From NCBI RefSeq assembly GCF_964340395.1, contig NC_135563.1, forward strand, positions 570,001 through 634,000: 64,000 nt of DNA, in the 5' to 3' direction. Made by a program: the position numbers and the translations under genes. A model generated the notes under the pieces. That model was not told the DNA's origin. It saw only the letters and a list, made by a program, of their open reading frames with translations, and made no database searches. Origin of the DNA: Glandiceps talaboti (taxonomy: Eukaryota > Hemichordata > Enteropneusta > Spengelidae). Positions within the stretch are counted from its first letter, which is position 1. Each line of letters begins with the position of its first letter. Shown piece by piece: positions 50,003-61,893 of the stretch.

Positions 50003-50362
50003 GGTATATGGCTTCATCAGCAGTGTTGTCTGGTTGTGATAATATTTGTTTAAGTAGTGGTTTTTGTAGAAGTTCTAGTTTGTTGATGTCTGCTTTTGTA
50101 AGTTTGACATTTTCTAGTTCGCATGTCAGTCTTTGAAGTATGTAAATATTCCCACATTGAAATTGTCACATTTGAACTAAGACCGTTTTTTTCCATAACA
50201 TCCAGTTCCTGGTATTGAGAATGTAGCTAATATGAGTTGAAGAAATGTTTATATCTATGTCAGGTTTAGTGTTGAGTTTCTTGTTATTCCTAGGTGCATT
50301 ATTGATTGTTGTATGGGTAATTGTTTGCCATGTAGTTGTAGGTTGCATTCCTGGTTTGATTG
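50003..50362 (-). pseudogene. C-terminal RT fragment of the minus-strand non-LTR retrotransposon
   Basis: On the minus strand the segment reads LGITRN-like, then NTKPDIDINISSTHISYIL. After a stop it continues with LTKADINKLELLQKPLLKQI and LSQPDNTADEA. These correspond to the end of the RT domain and the region after it in non-LTR elements. Stops and frameshifts are present. The catalytic RT core is absent between this piece and 50527. Confidence 0.7.
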
Positions 50363-50364
50363 TT

Positions 50365-50520
50365 GTAAGGGTAATTGACAGGGATAAATGGACAAATGAA
50401 TGTATGGATAATCATTCAGCAAATGAACACCTACATGTATACCTAGTATGGATTAGCATATGGGAAATTTTTTTTAAAACTGTACAGTTGTGCTACAATG
50501 CCATTGGCGCTATGTTTGTG
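50365..50520 (+). mobile_element. Right-end fragment of a TAGCACAACTG-family element
   Basis: The fragment runs from gacagggataaatggacaaa to ctgtacagttgtgctacaat and CCATTGGCGC. It lies where the core of the retrotransposon RT should be, so its arrival was linked to loss of that segment. Confidence 0.75.
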
Positions 50521-50526
50521 TATAGG

Positions 50527-50802
50527 TCACAGGTGTGATTGGGGGATATAATTTGTCAGTAGCATCTTGTTGATTAGGGGAAGAAGGTGTTTGGTAGTTA
50601 TGCTCCAGTTTGGTTTTAGGTGTTCGGCTTGTATTCCTTGTACGTCACTGGCTTTGTTATTAGTGAGTGATTTAATATGATTTGAGAGTTCATTTTCAGT
50701 AATAGTGAGAGTTTCATGTGTTTTTGTGTACCATAGTGATTCGATAGCATCAGTGTCTTCATTTACCAGGTTATAGTACTCTTCGTTGTAGTGTGGAGAA
50801 TC
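50527..50802 (-). pseudogene. N-terminal RT fragment of the minus-strand retrotransposon
   Basis: On the minus strand it reads HYNEEYYNLVNEDTDAIESL and later NNKASDVQGIQAEHLKPN, ending LTNYIPQSHL. The KA-D-GI-AEHLK pattern is the start of the RT domain in many non-LTR elements. Its upstream edge is the left target duplication (GGAGAATC, 50795-50802) of the insertion at 50803-52245, and the frame resumes on the far side at 52246. Confidence 0.8.
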
Positions 50803-52245
50803 CATCCATGGCCAGAAGTCAGATATTTTGCACGAAATACATTTTTTACATTTAACTCATGCACGTTTTACATTTTTTAAAGAGAAGTTAGAAATCATTA
50901 AATGCAAGCTACCCGGACCATCGCCGAGAAAAAGAATGTATTTCGTGCAACTCTAGAATGTATTAAATGCATTAAATGTATTAAATGAATTAAATGCAAG
51001 CTACCCGGACCTTCGCCGAGAAATAGAATGTATTTCGTGCAACTCTAGAATGTATTAAATGCATTAAATGTATTAAATGTATTAAATGTATTAAATGTAT
51101 TAAATGCATTAAATGTATTAAATGAATTAAATGCAAGCTACCCGGACCATCGCCGACAAATAGAATGTATTTCGTGCAACTCTAGACTGTATTAAATGCA
51201 TTAAATGTATTAAATGTATTAAATGCATTAAATGTATTAAATGAATTAAATGCAAGCTACCCGGACCATCGCCGAGAAATAGAATGTGTTTCGTGCAACT
51301 CTAGAATGTATTAAATGCATTAAATGATTAAATGTATTAAATGTATTAAATGCAAGCTACCCGGACCATCGCCGACAAATAGAATGTGTTTCGTGCAACT
51401 CTAGAATGTATTAAATGCATTAAATGTATTAAATGTATTAAATGCAAGCTACCCGGACCATCGCCGACAAATAGAATGTGTTTCGTGCAACTCTAGAATG
51501 TATTAAATGCATTAAATGTATTAAATGCATTATATGTATTAAATGTATTAAATGCAAACTACCCGGACCATCGCCGAGAAATAGAATGTATTTCGTGCAA
51601 CACTAGAATTTATTAAATGCATTAAATGTATTAAATGTATTAAATGTATTAAATGCAAGCTACCCGGACCATCGCCGACAAATAGAATGTATTTCGTGCA
51701 ACTCTAGAATGTATTAAATGCATTAAATGTATTAAATGAATTAAATGCAAGCTACCCGGACCATCGCCGAGAAATAGAATGTATTTCGTGCAACTCTAGA
51801 CTGTATTAAATGCATTAAATGTATTAAATGTATTAAATGTATTAAATGCAAGCTACCCGGACCATCGCCGAGAAATAAAATGTATTTCGTTCAACTCTAG
51901 AATGTATTAAATGTATTAAATGCAAGTGACCCGGACCATCGCCGACTAATAGAATGTATTTCGTGCACCTCTAGAATGTATTAAATGTATTAAATGCAAG
52001 GTCCCGTACTGTCTCCGATACGAGAATATATTTTGTGCAACTCTAGAATGTATTAAATGTATTAAATGCAAGCTACCGGACCATCGCCAAGAAATAGAAT
52101 GTATTTCGTGCAACTCTAGAATGTATTAAATGTATTAAATGTACCTCAACCATCTCCGTGTATTAAATGTATTAAATGTATTTCGTGCAGCCATAGAATG
52201 TAAAAATGTATTAAATGTAAAATAGTAAAGTACTGGCCATAGCTC
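50803..52245. mobile_element. Minisatellite-bearing insertion with 8-bp target duplication
   Basis: The insert is flanked by GGAGAATC on both sides (50795-50802 and 52246-52253). Its ends are imperfectly inverted: left CATCCATGGCCAGAAGTCAG, right complement GAGCTATGGCCAGTACTTTA, with ATGGCCAG in common. Inside are about 13 units of roughly 95-135 bp containing 'caagctacccggaccatcgc', 'tagaatgtatttcgtgcaac' and a variable number of attaaatgt repeats. There is no coding capacity. Removing the insert and one duplication restores the retrotransposon frame, so the boundaries are well supported. An 8-bp duplication is typical of hAT- or P-type transposition, but the termini match neither clearly. 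Confidence 0.8.
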
Positions 52246-53031
52246 GGAGAATCAAGTGGAGTAGCAAGATTTGCAAAGTGTGAGCTGAAGCCATAGATAA
52301 TGTTTTCATCAGAGAATGTTTTTGTATTGACAATGAGTTTATTAATTGTACTGGACTTGGTTTTCCTTTGTGTTTTGATTAGTTTGTAGACTGTTTTCTT
52401 GTCTTCACTATGTGTTTCCATTAGTTTGTTGTATAGAGAGTCTCTTGATACTGCATTTGCTGTTGTGATTGATTTCTGCAGCATTTTACGTGTTAGTCGT
52501 CTATTAATAGTGTTTGGGTTTAGTTCATCAGTAGGTCTTCCGGCATTTATCCATGTTGTAGCTGCCTGTCTTGCTTCCTTCATTGCTCTAGCAATGTCTG
52601 GGTTCCAAACTTTGATACCTTTCTTTTTGTGTGTTTGTTTTCCAATTCGGGATTTATTACTGGCTTCTTTGGCAGCTGTTGTAATGGCAGATATAAAGGT
52701 GTTTGTGTAGACGACGTAATATATCATAATGACTATCAAGAGTATTGTTTGGATCTGGTAGATACTGTTCAAGTTTCTCACTGTATTTGTCTGTATTGAC
52801 CGTTTCCCAGTTAACTTTGTTGGGTAGTTCGTATGTTGTAAGTTTCCATGGGTAATGTTGTCAGGTTGAATACTTCCAGTTGATGTTTGATGAATATTAA
52901 CGGTAGCTTCCACAGGAACATGGTCAGATAGATTGTCATAGGTTTCATCATATATTGTGATTTTTTGGAGACATGAGTAGTTGTTGAATTCTTGTTCAAT
53001 GATGTAATCAATTTGGGACTTGTCGTTTTGT
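52246..53031 (-). pseudogene. Endonuclease C-terminus and linker of the minus-strand retrotransposon
   Basis: On the minus strand, near the right edge, it reads SQIDYIIEQEF and DETYDNLSDHVPVEA, the DY and SDH motifs that close an APE-type endonuclease. After frameshifts near 52700-52740 it reads GIKVWNPDIARAMKEARQAA and later TRKMLQKSITTANAVSRDSL, a linker typical of these elements. It ends LATPLDSP at the target duplication of the satellite insert. Several frame changes make it a pseudogene. Confidence 0.8.
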
Positions 53032-53805
<774 letters not shown>

Positions 53806-54228
53806 TTGTCCTTATTAATAGCTGACACAGTACATTGTTAATTAGCTATAATGTTTACTTTACTATTTCCTCTGGTGGTAAAGTGTGTAGCATGGCCAGT
53901 TTGGTTTATGACTTGATTATGTAATATGTTGTAAGACAGCTGTTTCATCACCTACCCATATAAACTGAATGTAGCTTGTGTTTAAAATATTACAATATTA
54001 AGACAACCAAGAAAGTTAAACCTGTTAGTGTTACATTGGTATGACTTGGTTCCAAATTGATTTTAAAAAATAAAGAAGTACAAAACCTTGTAGACACATC
54101 ACTTTAAAGTTTGATTAGGATGTTGCTATACTTGTCTAGTACACTTCCAACATAGGATGGCTGGATTATTATGATGGAAATTAGTTATGAAAATTTTGTT
54201 TCGGTTACAACTTTAAATCTTCAAAAAT
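53806..54228. other. Unassigned sequence between element copy C and the endonuclease fragment
   Basis: About 420 bases of AT-rich unique sequence with no recognisable ends. It may be the rest of the inserted DNA or an unrelated insertion, because retrotransposon coding homology resumes only at about 54229. Confidence 0.5.
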
Positions 54229-54775
54229 TTATATATCTATCATTGCCCTGAACATAAAGTTGTGTGACAATGCAATATTTGCACTATTTTTTTCATGTCT
54301 AAATGTGGTCTTTTCTGGATAGTTGCTGTGAACTGGTAGTTTATTTGCTGTGCAAAAATTTTGAAATTTCTTGTCATGGAGGTTTTTAGCGTTTCTGTGC
54401 AGAAAAGGACTTATATCACCAGCGATAATTACTTTTAATATGAGATGGAGAGAATTTGTTAATGATTTCATTTATTTCGTCAAGTGTAGATTCATATTTG
54501 TTGTCACCATTGGTAGAGTTCCTTGAAGGCATATAGACGTTTATTATACAGACCGGTATTTCACTGTTAATTTTAATCACTCCAATGTTGTTCGAACCGT
54601 CTGGATGGATATCGACTATGTCATCAACTTTATGTGACCATAATGTTGCAATTCCACCATAACCTCGTTGTCTTTGAGTTGGTGGGATAGGGTCGTTGTC
54701 TTTGAGTTGGTGAGATCTGTCAACAGATTTGCTGAAGACTTTATAATTGGGAGCAGTTTAATTAATAAAGGTTTT
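54229..54775 (-). pseudogene. Middle of the endonuclease domain of the minus-strand retrotransposon
   Basis: On the minus strand it reads RGYGGIATLWSHKVDDIVDI, then GVIKINSEIPVCIINVYMPS and, after a frame change, IIAGDISPFLHRN and KTTFRHEKNS. The order GG-ATLW, NVYMPS, GD matches an APE-type endonuclease. A local duplication (cgttgtctttgagttggtg, twice at 54665-54715) disturbs the start. Confidence 0.82.
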
Positions 54776-54840
54776 TAGCACAACTGAACTGAGGTTCAGT
54801 AGTGCTATAGGGATCGCCCGGCATCTGTCTGTCTGTCTGT

Positions 54841-54879
<39 letters not shown>

Positions 54880-56303
54880 TAAACAACTTAAAGTCAAAAA
54901 ATGCTGAACCGATTGCCATGATATTTGGTGGGTCCATTACCTTGGGTGTCTAGTTGGGAAATTGTTCAAATCAAAATGATCGCATCACAGGTGTGTGATT
55001 TGGGTCAAAAAATGTGATTTTCCTTAAAAAAACTTAAACTCAGAAACTACCGGGCAGATTGGTGCAAAATTTGGTGGGAAGATTCTTTAGGGGGTGTAAA
55101 GTAAGATTTGTTCATGACATGATGATTCCATCAGTGATATGCAAATTAGGCCTAAAAATGTGTCTTTTTGGTTAAAAATCTATAATTCCAAAACTACTGA
55201 GCAGATTGGGCTGAAATTTGATGGGGATGCATCTAGGGATGTATGGACGAAGATATATTAAGCATACAATGATTCCATGAGTGATATGCAAATTAGGTGT
55301 AAGAATGTTCATTTTTGGTCAAAAACTTATATCTAATAAAGTACTTGGTCAATGAGTCTGAAACTTGGCGAGATGTTTCTGAAACTGTTATTCTGCAGAT
55401 TTTCTTCAAAATATTTTGACAAAATTTGCCCTAGCGACCATGACCACGCCCTTTAGCAACAACCAAATGGCAGTATATTTTGGTCAAATAACAACATCAT
55501 CTGGTAGGCAAGTGAGTAAGCATTCAAAAAATGTGTGCAAATACCCTAGCAACCATGACCACGCCCATAGCAACAGCCAAACAGTGGTGTATTTCACAAA
55601 GATAACAACAGGGTTTAATAGACAATTGAATAAACATTCAAAAAATGTATGTAAATTTACATAGCAACAAGACCACACCCATAGCAACAGCCAAATAATC
55701 ACGTATTTTGCAAAGATAACAACAGGAATAGAAAGACAAATGAATAAACATTCAAAAAATGTATACAAATACCCTAGTAACCATGACCACGCCCATGGCA
55801 ACAGCCAAACGGTGGTGTATTTCACAAAGATAACAACAGGAATAGAAAGACAAATGAATAAACATTCAAAAAATGTATACAAATACCCTAGTAACCATGA
55901 CCACGCCCATAGCAACAGCCAAACGGTGGTGTATTTCACAAAGATAACAATGGGGTTTAATAGACAATTGAATAAACATTCAAAAAATGTATTTAAATTT
56001 GCCTAGCAACAAGACCATGCCCATAGCAACAGCCAAATGATCACGTGTATTGCAAAGACAATATCAGGAATTCATACACAAGTGAACAAAAACATACATA
56101 AATGTATGCAAATATATCTAACAACATGACCACGCCCATAGCAACAGCCAAATGATAGCATTTATCATAAAGATAGCAACATGGTTGGATAGGCAACTGG
56201 ATAGTTATTCAGCAAATGAACACCTATTGTTAGCATGGACTAGCATATGGATAAACATTTAAAACTGTACAGTTGTGCTACAACGCCATTGGCGGTATTT
56301 TTT
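54776..56303 (+). mobile_element. TAGCACAACTG-family element, full-length copy D
   Basis: Left terminus TAGCACAACTGAAC after GTTTT, then ctgtctgtctgtctgtgtgt, the four modules, and seven or eight satellite units ('accacgcccatagcaacagc'). The right end is gtacagttgtgctacaacgc, CATTGGCGG, TATTTTTT. The flanks are the two halves of one endonuclease frame on the minus strand, so both boundaries lie in a T-run of the target. No duplication longer than Ts can be seen. Confidence 0.9.
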
Positions 56304-56500
56304 CATATTCATACAGCCAATGTTCTTGAAAGTATAGTATGTCAACTATATTGAGTAACTTTGTGGTGTAGTTAGAGTTTGTTGAAGACTGGTATTTCTT
56401 GGTTGCTTGTTATGTAGAGTGCTGGGAGGATTATTTTGTTTGAGTTTCTCTGTCTTCTTCTGCATGTTTTCTGATGGCCTTTGTCTAAAAAATGGTTGTC
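56304..56500 (-). pseudogene. N-terminal part of the endonuclease of the minus-strand retrotransposon
   Basis: The minus strand next to the element boundary reads QEHWLYEYE-like, the early endonuclease motif (LQEHWL) of many non-LTR elements. Further on it is broken by stops. It continues in frame with 54775 across element copy D. Confidence 0.65.
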
Positions 56501-56510
56501 GGCTTGATTT

Positions 56511-56677
56511 GTTAGAATCTACACTAGAAGAAATTAGACATTGAATCTCAAGAGTGGTCAGAGATGATTAGATACCATGTTAGAATCTAGACTAGAAGAA
56601 ATTAGACATTGAATCTCAAGAGGGGTCAGAGATGATTGGATACCATGTTAGAATCTAGACTAGAAGAGATTGCACTA
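56511..56677. repeat. 68-bp tandem repeat, about 2.4 copies
   Basis: Units begin gttagaatct at 56511, 56579 and 56647 and contain gaagaaattagacattgaat. The third unit is partial. Confidence 0.9.
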
Positions 56678-56974
56678 AAAATTTTCAGGATGGCAGTGAC
56701 AAACAGCATGAACACAATGAAAAAACTCTCTTTAAAGAATGAATTGGGATGGAATGTTGTAGAGGTTGACACATTAACCCAACATTACAGGACTTATTAT
56801 GAGGGCATATATTGTAACATGTATGCTTCTTAACCAATCAAATAGCAAGTATCACCTTATAAATAATGAAAATGACATGACCAGGTCTTTTTGTACAAGC
56901 ATGACTTGGTCAGAGGTCAAATCAAAAGAGGTTGAAATAGAATGAAGAACTTTTAACTACAGATTTCTTTTTAA

Positions 56975-58092
56975 AATGGTATTTAAAATCTTAGCCTTGA
57001 TGGTATCAGGGAGAAAACAGTATTTAATATCTTAGCCTGGGTGGTATCAGAGAGGAAACAGTATTTAATATCTTAGCCTGGGTGGTATCAGGGAGGAAAC
57101 AGTATTTAATATCTTAGCCTAAGTGGTATCAGACAGGAAACAGTATTTAATATCTTAGCCTGGGTTGTATCAGGGAGGAAACAGTATTTAATATCTTAGC
57201 CTGGGGGGTATCAGGGAGGAAACAGTATTTAATATCTTAGCCTGGGGGGTATCAGGGAGGAAACAGTATTTAATATCTTAGCCTAGGTGGTATCAGAGAG
57301 GAATCAGTATTTAATATCTTAGCCTGGGTGGTATCAGAGAGGAATCAGTATTTAATATCTTAGCCTAGGTGGTATCAGAGAGGAAACAGTAGCTTAGGTG
57401 GTATCAGTAAGAAAACAATATTTATAATCTTAGCCTGGGTGGTATCAGAGAGGAAACAGTAGCTTTGGTGGTATCAGATAGGAAACGGTATTTAAAATCT
57501 TGGCCTAGGTGGTATCAGAGAGGAAACAGTAGCTTACGTGGTATCAGTAAGAAAACAATATTAATTTATAATCTTAGCCTAGGTGGTATCAGAGAGGAAA
57601 CAGTAGCTTTGGTGGTATCAGAGAGGAAACGGTATTTAAAATCTTAGCCTAGGTGGTATCAGAGAGGAAACAGTAGCTTAGGTGGTATTAGTGAGGGAAC
57701 AGTATTTAAAATCTTAGCCTGGGTGGTATCAGGGAGAAAACAGTAGCTTGGGTGGTATCAGTGAGGAAACAGTATTTAATATCTTAGCCTGGGTGGTATC
57801 AGAGAGGAAACAGTAGCTTAGGTGGTATCAGAGAGGAAACAGTATTTAAAATCTTAGCCTAGGTGGTATCAGAGAGGAAACAGTAGCTTAGGTGGTATTA
57901 GTGAGGGAACAGTTTTTAAAATCTCAGCCTTGGTGGTATCAGAGAGGAAACGGTATTTAAAATCTTAGCCTAAGTGGTATCAGACAGGAAACAGTAGCTT
58001 AGGTGGTATCAATGAGGAAACAGTATTTAAAATCTTAGCCTTGGTGGTATCAGAGAGGAAACAGTAGCTTAGGTGGTATCAGAGATAAAACG
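56975..58092. repeat. Intron 12 minisatellite, 41-bp unit and a shorter variant
   Basis: Units contain 'ggtatcagagaggaaacagt' and atttaatatcttagcctggg. In the second half they alternate with a shorter unit, ggaaacagtagcttaggt. The total is about 1.1 kb. Confidence 0.95.
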
Positions 58093-58233
58093 TTGAGGAG
58101 TGAATATAGATAGAATTCATGCATTTTAGTATGATTTGTAATAGTTTTACTAACTTGAAGGTAACTGGTTTCAGCAGCCATATATGGGGAGGGCACTGAA
58201 CATCTTCAACAAAATCTTACTATTGTGACTAAT

Positions 58234-58485
58234 CTAATCTCATCTCATCTAATCTAATCTAATCTACTCATCCTGTGCTTTTAGCCATTATTGAATAGCA
58301 TGGCCAAGTATTTCAATTTATCAAATCATTTGAAATTATTTTTAAATATCTCTAAACAAATAAAAGGATGTACACAAATAAACATTTCTTGATGACATCT
58401 CTCTTCATAGACAGATAGATAGACACATACATACATACATACATACATACATACATACGTACATACATACATACATACATACATA
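58234..58485. repeat. Short microsatellites: (AATCT)n, (GATA)n and (ACAT)n
   Basis: Runs of aatctaatct at 58234-58265, gatagataga near 58412 and (acat)n to about 58485 are separated by unique sequence. Confidence 0.9.
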
Positions 58486-58881
58486 TCACAGTGTATCAGA
58501 TATGTCTATTTCAGGAATTTGTAAGGTTTCTGGTGATGAGAAACTATTGTGGTTGAAGGAAGAGGAAATCATTTTCCGTCTCGGAACGCTGGAACCCTTG
58601 GAATTAATAGATTATTCACGTCATTCCCAGTTTAATCACGCTTATTTTATATTTCAGGGGTGTTCTATTGGGTTCGATTTGGTGCTTGCGAATATTAGAA
58701 CTTTTCACACATATAACCGTTAATCACATGCAGTTGTCGTTCTGTTCCATAACATTCAGATATATTCAGGTGTTTACCTAATATGTCTTGCCTTTGAATA
58801 CCTTGAAAAAGAATTTTTATTCGAAACGTCAGATTATATCTATTTATTCAGACTCTCTCACAAGTTCTTCTTGCATTTCCT

Positions 58882-58885
<4 letters not shown>

Positions 58886-58913
<28 letters not shown>

Positions 58914-59051
58914 CATACATACATGCATGCATACACACACTCACACATACATACATACATACATACATACATACATACATACATACATACATACATGCAT
59001 GCATGCATGCATGCATGCATGCATGCATGCATGCATGCATACATACATACA

Positions 59052-59082
<31 letters not shown>
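58886..59082. repeat. Compound (ACAT)n-(GCAT)n-(ACAT)n microsatellite
   Basis: ACAT runs flank a self-complementary GCAT block (about 58995-59040). Open frames on both strands are repeat artefacts (Tyr/Ile/His or Cys/Met/Tyr). Confidence 0.95.
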
Positions 59083-59085
<3 letters not shown>

Positions 59086-59378
59086 CATACAACTAAAATT
59101 GTTGTTATGTGTCACTGGTTGAAGTGTATTCTGGTGTGAAAACAAGAATTTGATGACTTACAATGATTGGCAATATAAAAACATATTTCATACTAAACTC
59201 AGCTATAATTCATGTACTAATTATGATAAGTTATTATTTAACAATTACAAATTTTTCAAGAGTGAGGTATTCATTTAACAAATATTGTTTGCCTTGTTTC
59301 TTTCTTTCTCTCTATCATCCTGTCACCTTCTACAAATCCACATGTATGTACGTTGGTATGTCACCCAATAACATATAG

Positions 59379-59435
59379 TTTGATGACATGGAACATAAGA
59401 AACAAGAAGCACTGCTTGCAGTGGCCCCACTCAAG
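59379..59435 (+). CDS. Exon 13: probable short exon, 19 codons; gene continues beyond the window
   Basis: A 57-base segment between cccaataacatatag and CTCAAG|gtacaa, phase 0 on both sides, reads FDDMEHKKQEALLAVAPLK. It joins the end of exon 12 (DSYRDIKLR) with a natural helical continuation. The pyrimidine-rich run lies well upstream (about 59295-59340), which weakens the acceptor. No later exon or stop codon could be defended in the remaining 4.5 kb, so the gene probably continues to the right. Confidence 0.65.
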
Positions 59436-59512
59436 GTACAACATTTTTATTTCTACCTAGCTGATGACATGTAGTAGGAAGAAAATAGATGTATCACCAT
59501 TTATTGTTTTAT

Positions 59513-59625
59513 TAGCGCAACTGTACTAGGTTAAGTAGTGCTATATAGGCATGGAATAATGTGTGTGTGTGTGCGTGCGTGCATGCGTGTATGTGTGTGT
59601 GTGTGTAAACAACTTAAAGTAAATG
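59513..59625 (+). mobile_element. TAGCACAACTG-family left-end fragment
   Basis: It reads TAGCGCAACTGTAC, then a diverged inverted arm (ggttaagtagtgctata), a GT/GC microsatellite and aaacaacttaaagtaaa. It stops where other copies continue. Confidence 0.75.
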
Positions 59626-60530
59626 AGATTTAAACTGAATGCCTTCCGTAAGGGTATAGTCTTGTAATTTCATGATTTATGGAAGAAATTTAGCTGTATA
59701 TCTGTGATTTTTCAAGTTTGAATAAAAGTTAGTTGTCAAAAATGTTGTTGAAATGCCGCTTCCTATTCTCAGCACAGAAAAGCTTGCCATCCTCGACTTC
59801 ACTTGGCTTTCGTTATCCCCTACATACCCAGGATATGCACACCTGTTTCCACGGCAAATAATAAATAAATTCGCGTGTTGAACTTCCTTCTTGTCCCATC
59901 ACGAGTTTACAAGTCGGTTTGTCTACTCATTGCAGGTAGACTATATCACACTCCTTTAATCACTACGGGGAAGTTGTCAAGATTTTGTTGAGTGGTGCAC
60001 CCTCACTGTACACTAATTATATAGAGGCCAATGTATGGGTCACCAGTATTAATACATTGTTGTGAAATTTTCTTTGTAGGCTAGGCTTGGTCTATTTTTC
60101 TTATTTTGACCACATACATCTTGGTATAAATGATAGATTATTACACTTGATAAATATCTGAGAGTGTATTTATTTCCTGAGATACCGAGCTAGATAAACG
60201 ATTACAAGCCTTGCAACAAATGGCGGTAGTTTGTTATTGGGAGAAATCGGAAAAGAACACTGTAAAAAGGAGACAATTCGAGGTCAATATCATACTTCTT
60301 AAACTTCTAATTGAAAATCTAAGAAGATACAATTTCTCTTTATTCATCTCCGCATTAATGTGTGATATTTGAAAATGATATGTCCATATTTGACGAAATT
60401 GAAACAATGATAAATATTTCACCTGTTTGTGAACTTCACGCCCATTGTAGACCTATTTTAAGGCCAAGAAAAAAAGAGAATTGTTTTGTGATGAGTTTGC
60501 ATCAATTAGATACCCCGCCTTAATCTACTT
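59626..60530. other. Intron sequence with no recognisable gene or repeat
   Basis: Unique sequence follows the left-end fragment. A splice-acceptor-like ttttctttgtag lies at about 60068-60079 but is followed by only nine codons before a stop, so no exon is called. Confidence 0.5.
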
Positions 60531-60539
60531 TTTTCTCGT

Positions 60540-60807
60540 GGTTGTCCAGCTATTGATATTTGGTGTGCATGTTCCTTGGGGGAGGCTATTGATTGAGATT
60601 TGTTCATACCAAGTTGATCTGTGCCATTTTCAGATTTTTTCAGCCTTTTTGTCAAAAATGAAATTGTTTTAATATCTTGCATGTGTAGCTTACTCAGATT
60701 TGTTAATTTCAAGTCAATACATGTTCCTTTCTATTTTTTGGTGTTTTTTTTAGCACAACTGATAAGGTTCAATAGTGCTATAGGCATGGCAAAGTGTCTG
60801 TCTGTGG

Positions 60808-60852
<45 letters not shown>

Positions 60853-61290
60853 CAACTTAAACTCAAAAACCGCTGGACCGATTGCCATGATATTTTGTGG
60901 GTGTATTACCTTAGGTGTCTAGTTGGGAAATTGTTCAAATCAATAAATATTTCAACAACATGACCACGCCCATAGCAACAGCCAAATTATAGCATATATC
61001 GTAAAGATAGCAACATGGTTGGATAGGCAACTGGATAGTCTTTCAGCAAATGAACACCTATTGTTAGCATGGACTAGCATATGGATAAATATTTTTAAAA
61101 AGTGTACAGTTGTGCTTCAATGCCATTGGCGGTATTTTTAAAATTGTACAGTTGTGCTACAATGCCATTGGTGCTATTTTTTGAACAATTGAATTTAATG
61201 ACACATGTGCATTGTGACCGACATTATTTTGGACATCAGCACACTAGGTCGAAGTAAGCTTTTCACTTTTCAAAAGACATCATTCAGTGT
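60540..61290 (+). mobile_element. AGCTCC-family element remnant, split by copy F
   Basis: Phrases such as 'tatttggtgtgcatgttcct' and 'ccaagttgatctgtgccatt' before 60751, and 'gcattgtgaccgacattatt' after 61182, occur contiguously in the copy at 61894-62380. This copy was therefore interrupted by the TAGCACAACTG element. Confidence 0.7.
60751..61182 (+). mobile_element. TAGCACAACTG-family element, internally deleted copy F with doubled right end
   Basis: The left end TAGCACAACTGATAAGG is followed by GT repeats, then a jump to the last satellite unit and the right end at about 61138 (ccattggcggtattttta). A second right end (gtacagttgtgctacaatgc) follows immediately and ends at about 61182. The target site is a T-run inside the AGCTCC-family element. 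Confidence 0.85.
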
Positions 61291-61893
61291 TCTCCACAAG
61301 GGGTTTTAGCAGAGCGTGGCACCCTGGTATCGATGGCCAGCACCCTGCTCTAATGTTTTGCACCCTGGTATCAGTCATGTGCTTTGTTGTCATAGTTTTC
61401 CACCTCCCATATTGTTCCATAGACATTTGCATACGTTGAAGCCGTCATCATTATTTGTTATCACACATTAAACCCTCTAAGATACATACCCTAAAAAGGG
61501 TGTTCACACCTTTTCCAAAGTAAAGTGACATGTTTGTGCCATGCGATAATGTGTTTTCCCTCAACTGTCTATGATTATATGGCAAATGGGATGTTGAAGA
61601 CTTTTGACTTGTATTCTTCAGACTCATATATCTTTTGATAAAGTGGTGATGTTGTGTCCAATCATTAGTTTTATGTTCAGATTTACTCTGATAACACTTT
61701 AGTTGGCCATCGTCTATCATGAAGTGTGACCAGGGCGACTGTATGCAAAATTCCAATATGGCAGATTAATGACATCACAAACTCTCGCGCATTTTTGCAA
61801 GTCCTCTACAGTAAAGTGTAGTAAGTCTCATGTATTACAAGATTTCGCCAGATACACCATATACTGGGTTACGCAGACTTTTTAAACTATTTT
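61291..61893. other. Unassigned sequence with a short internal repeat
   Basis: Two copies of 'caccctggtatc' and related gcaccctg phrases occur at 61319-61372. Otherwise I see no feature. Confidence 0.5.

Noticed and set aside
56678-56731. Possible alternative terminal exon after aaaaattttcag (17 codons then TGA)
   Set aside because: The acceptor has a very short pyrimidine run, there is no polyadenylation signal nearby and the sequence lacks coil character. Exon 12 joins exon 13 better.
58515-58723. Acceptor-like tgtctatttcag followed by an open frame
   Set aside because: In phase 0 the frame meets a stop after about 12 codons. The longer open frame is out of phase with exon 12 and not coil-like.
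60080-60109. Possible terminal exon after ttttctttgtag
   Set aside because: The acceptor looks good, but only nine hydrophobic codons precede a stop and no poly(A) signal follows.
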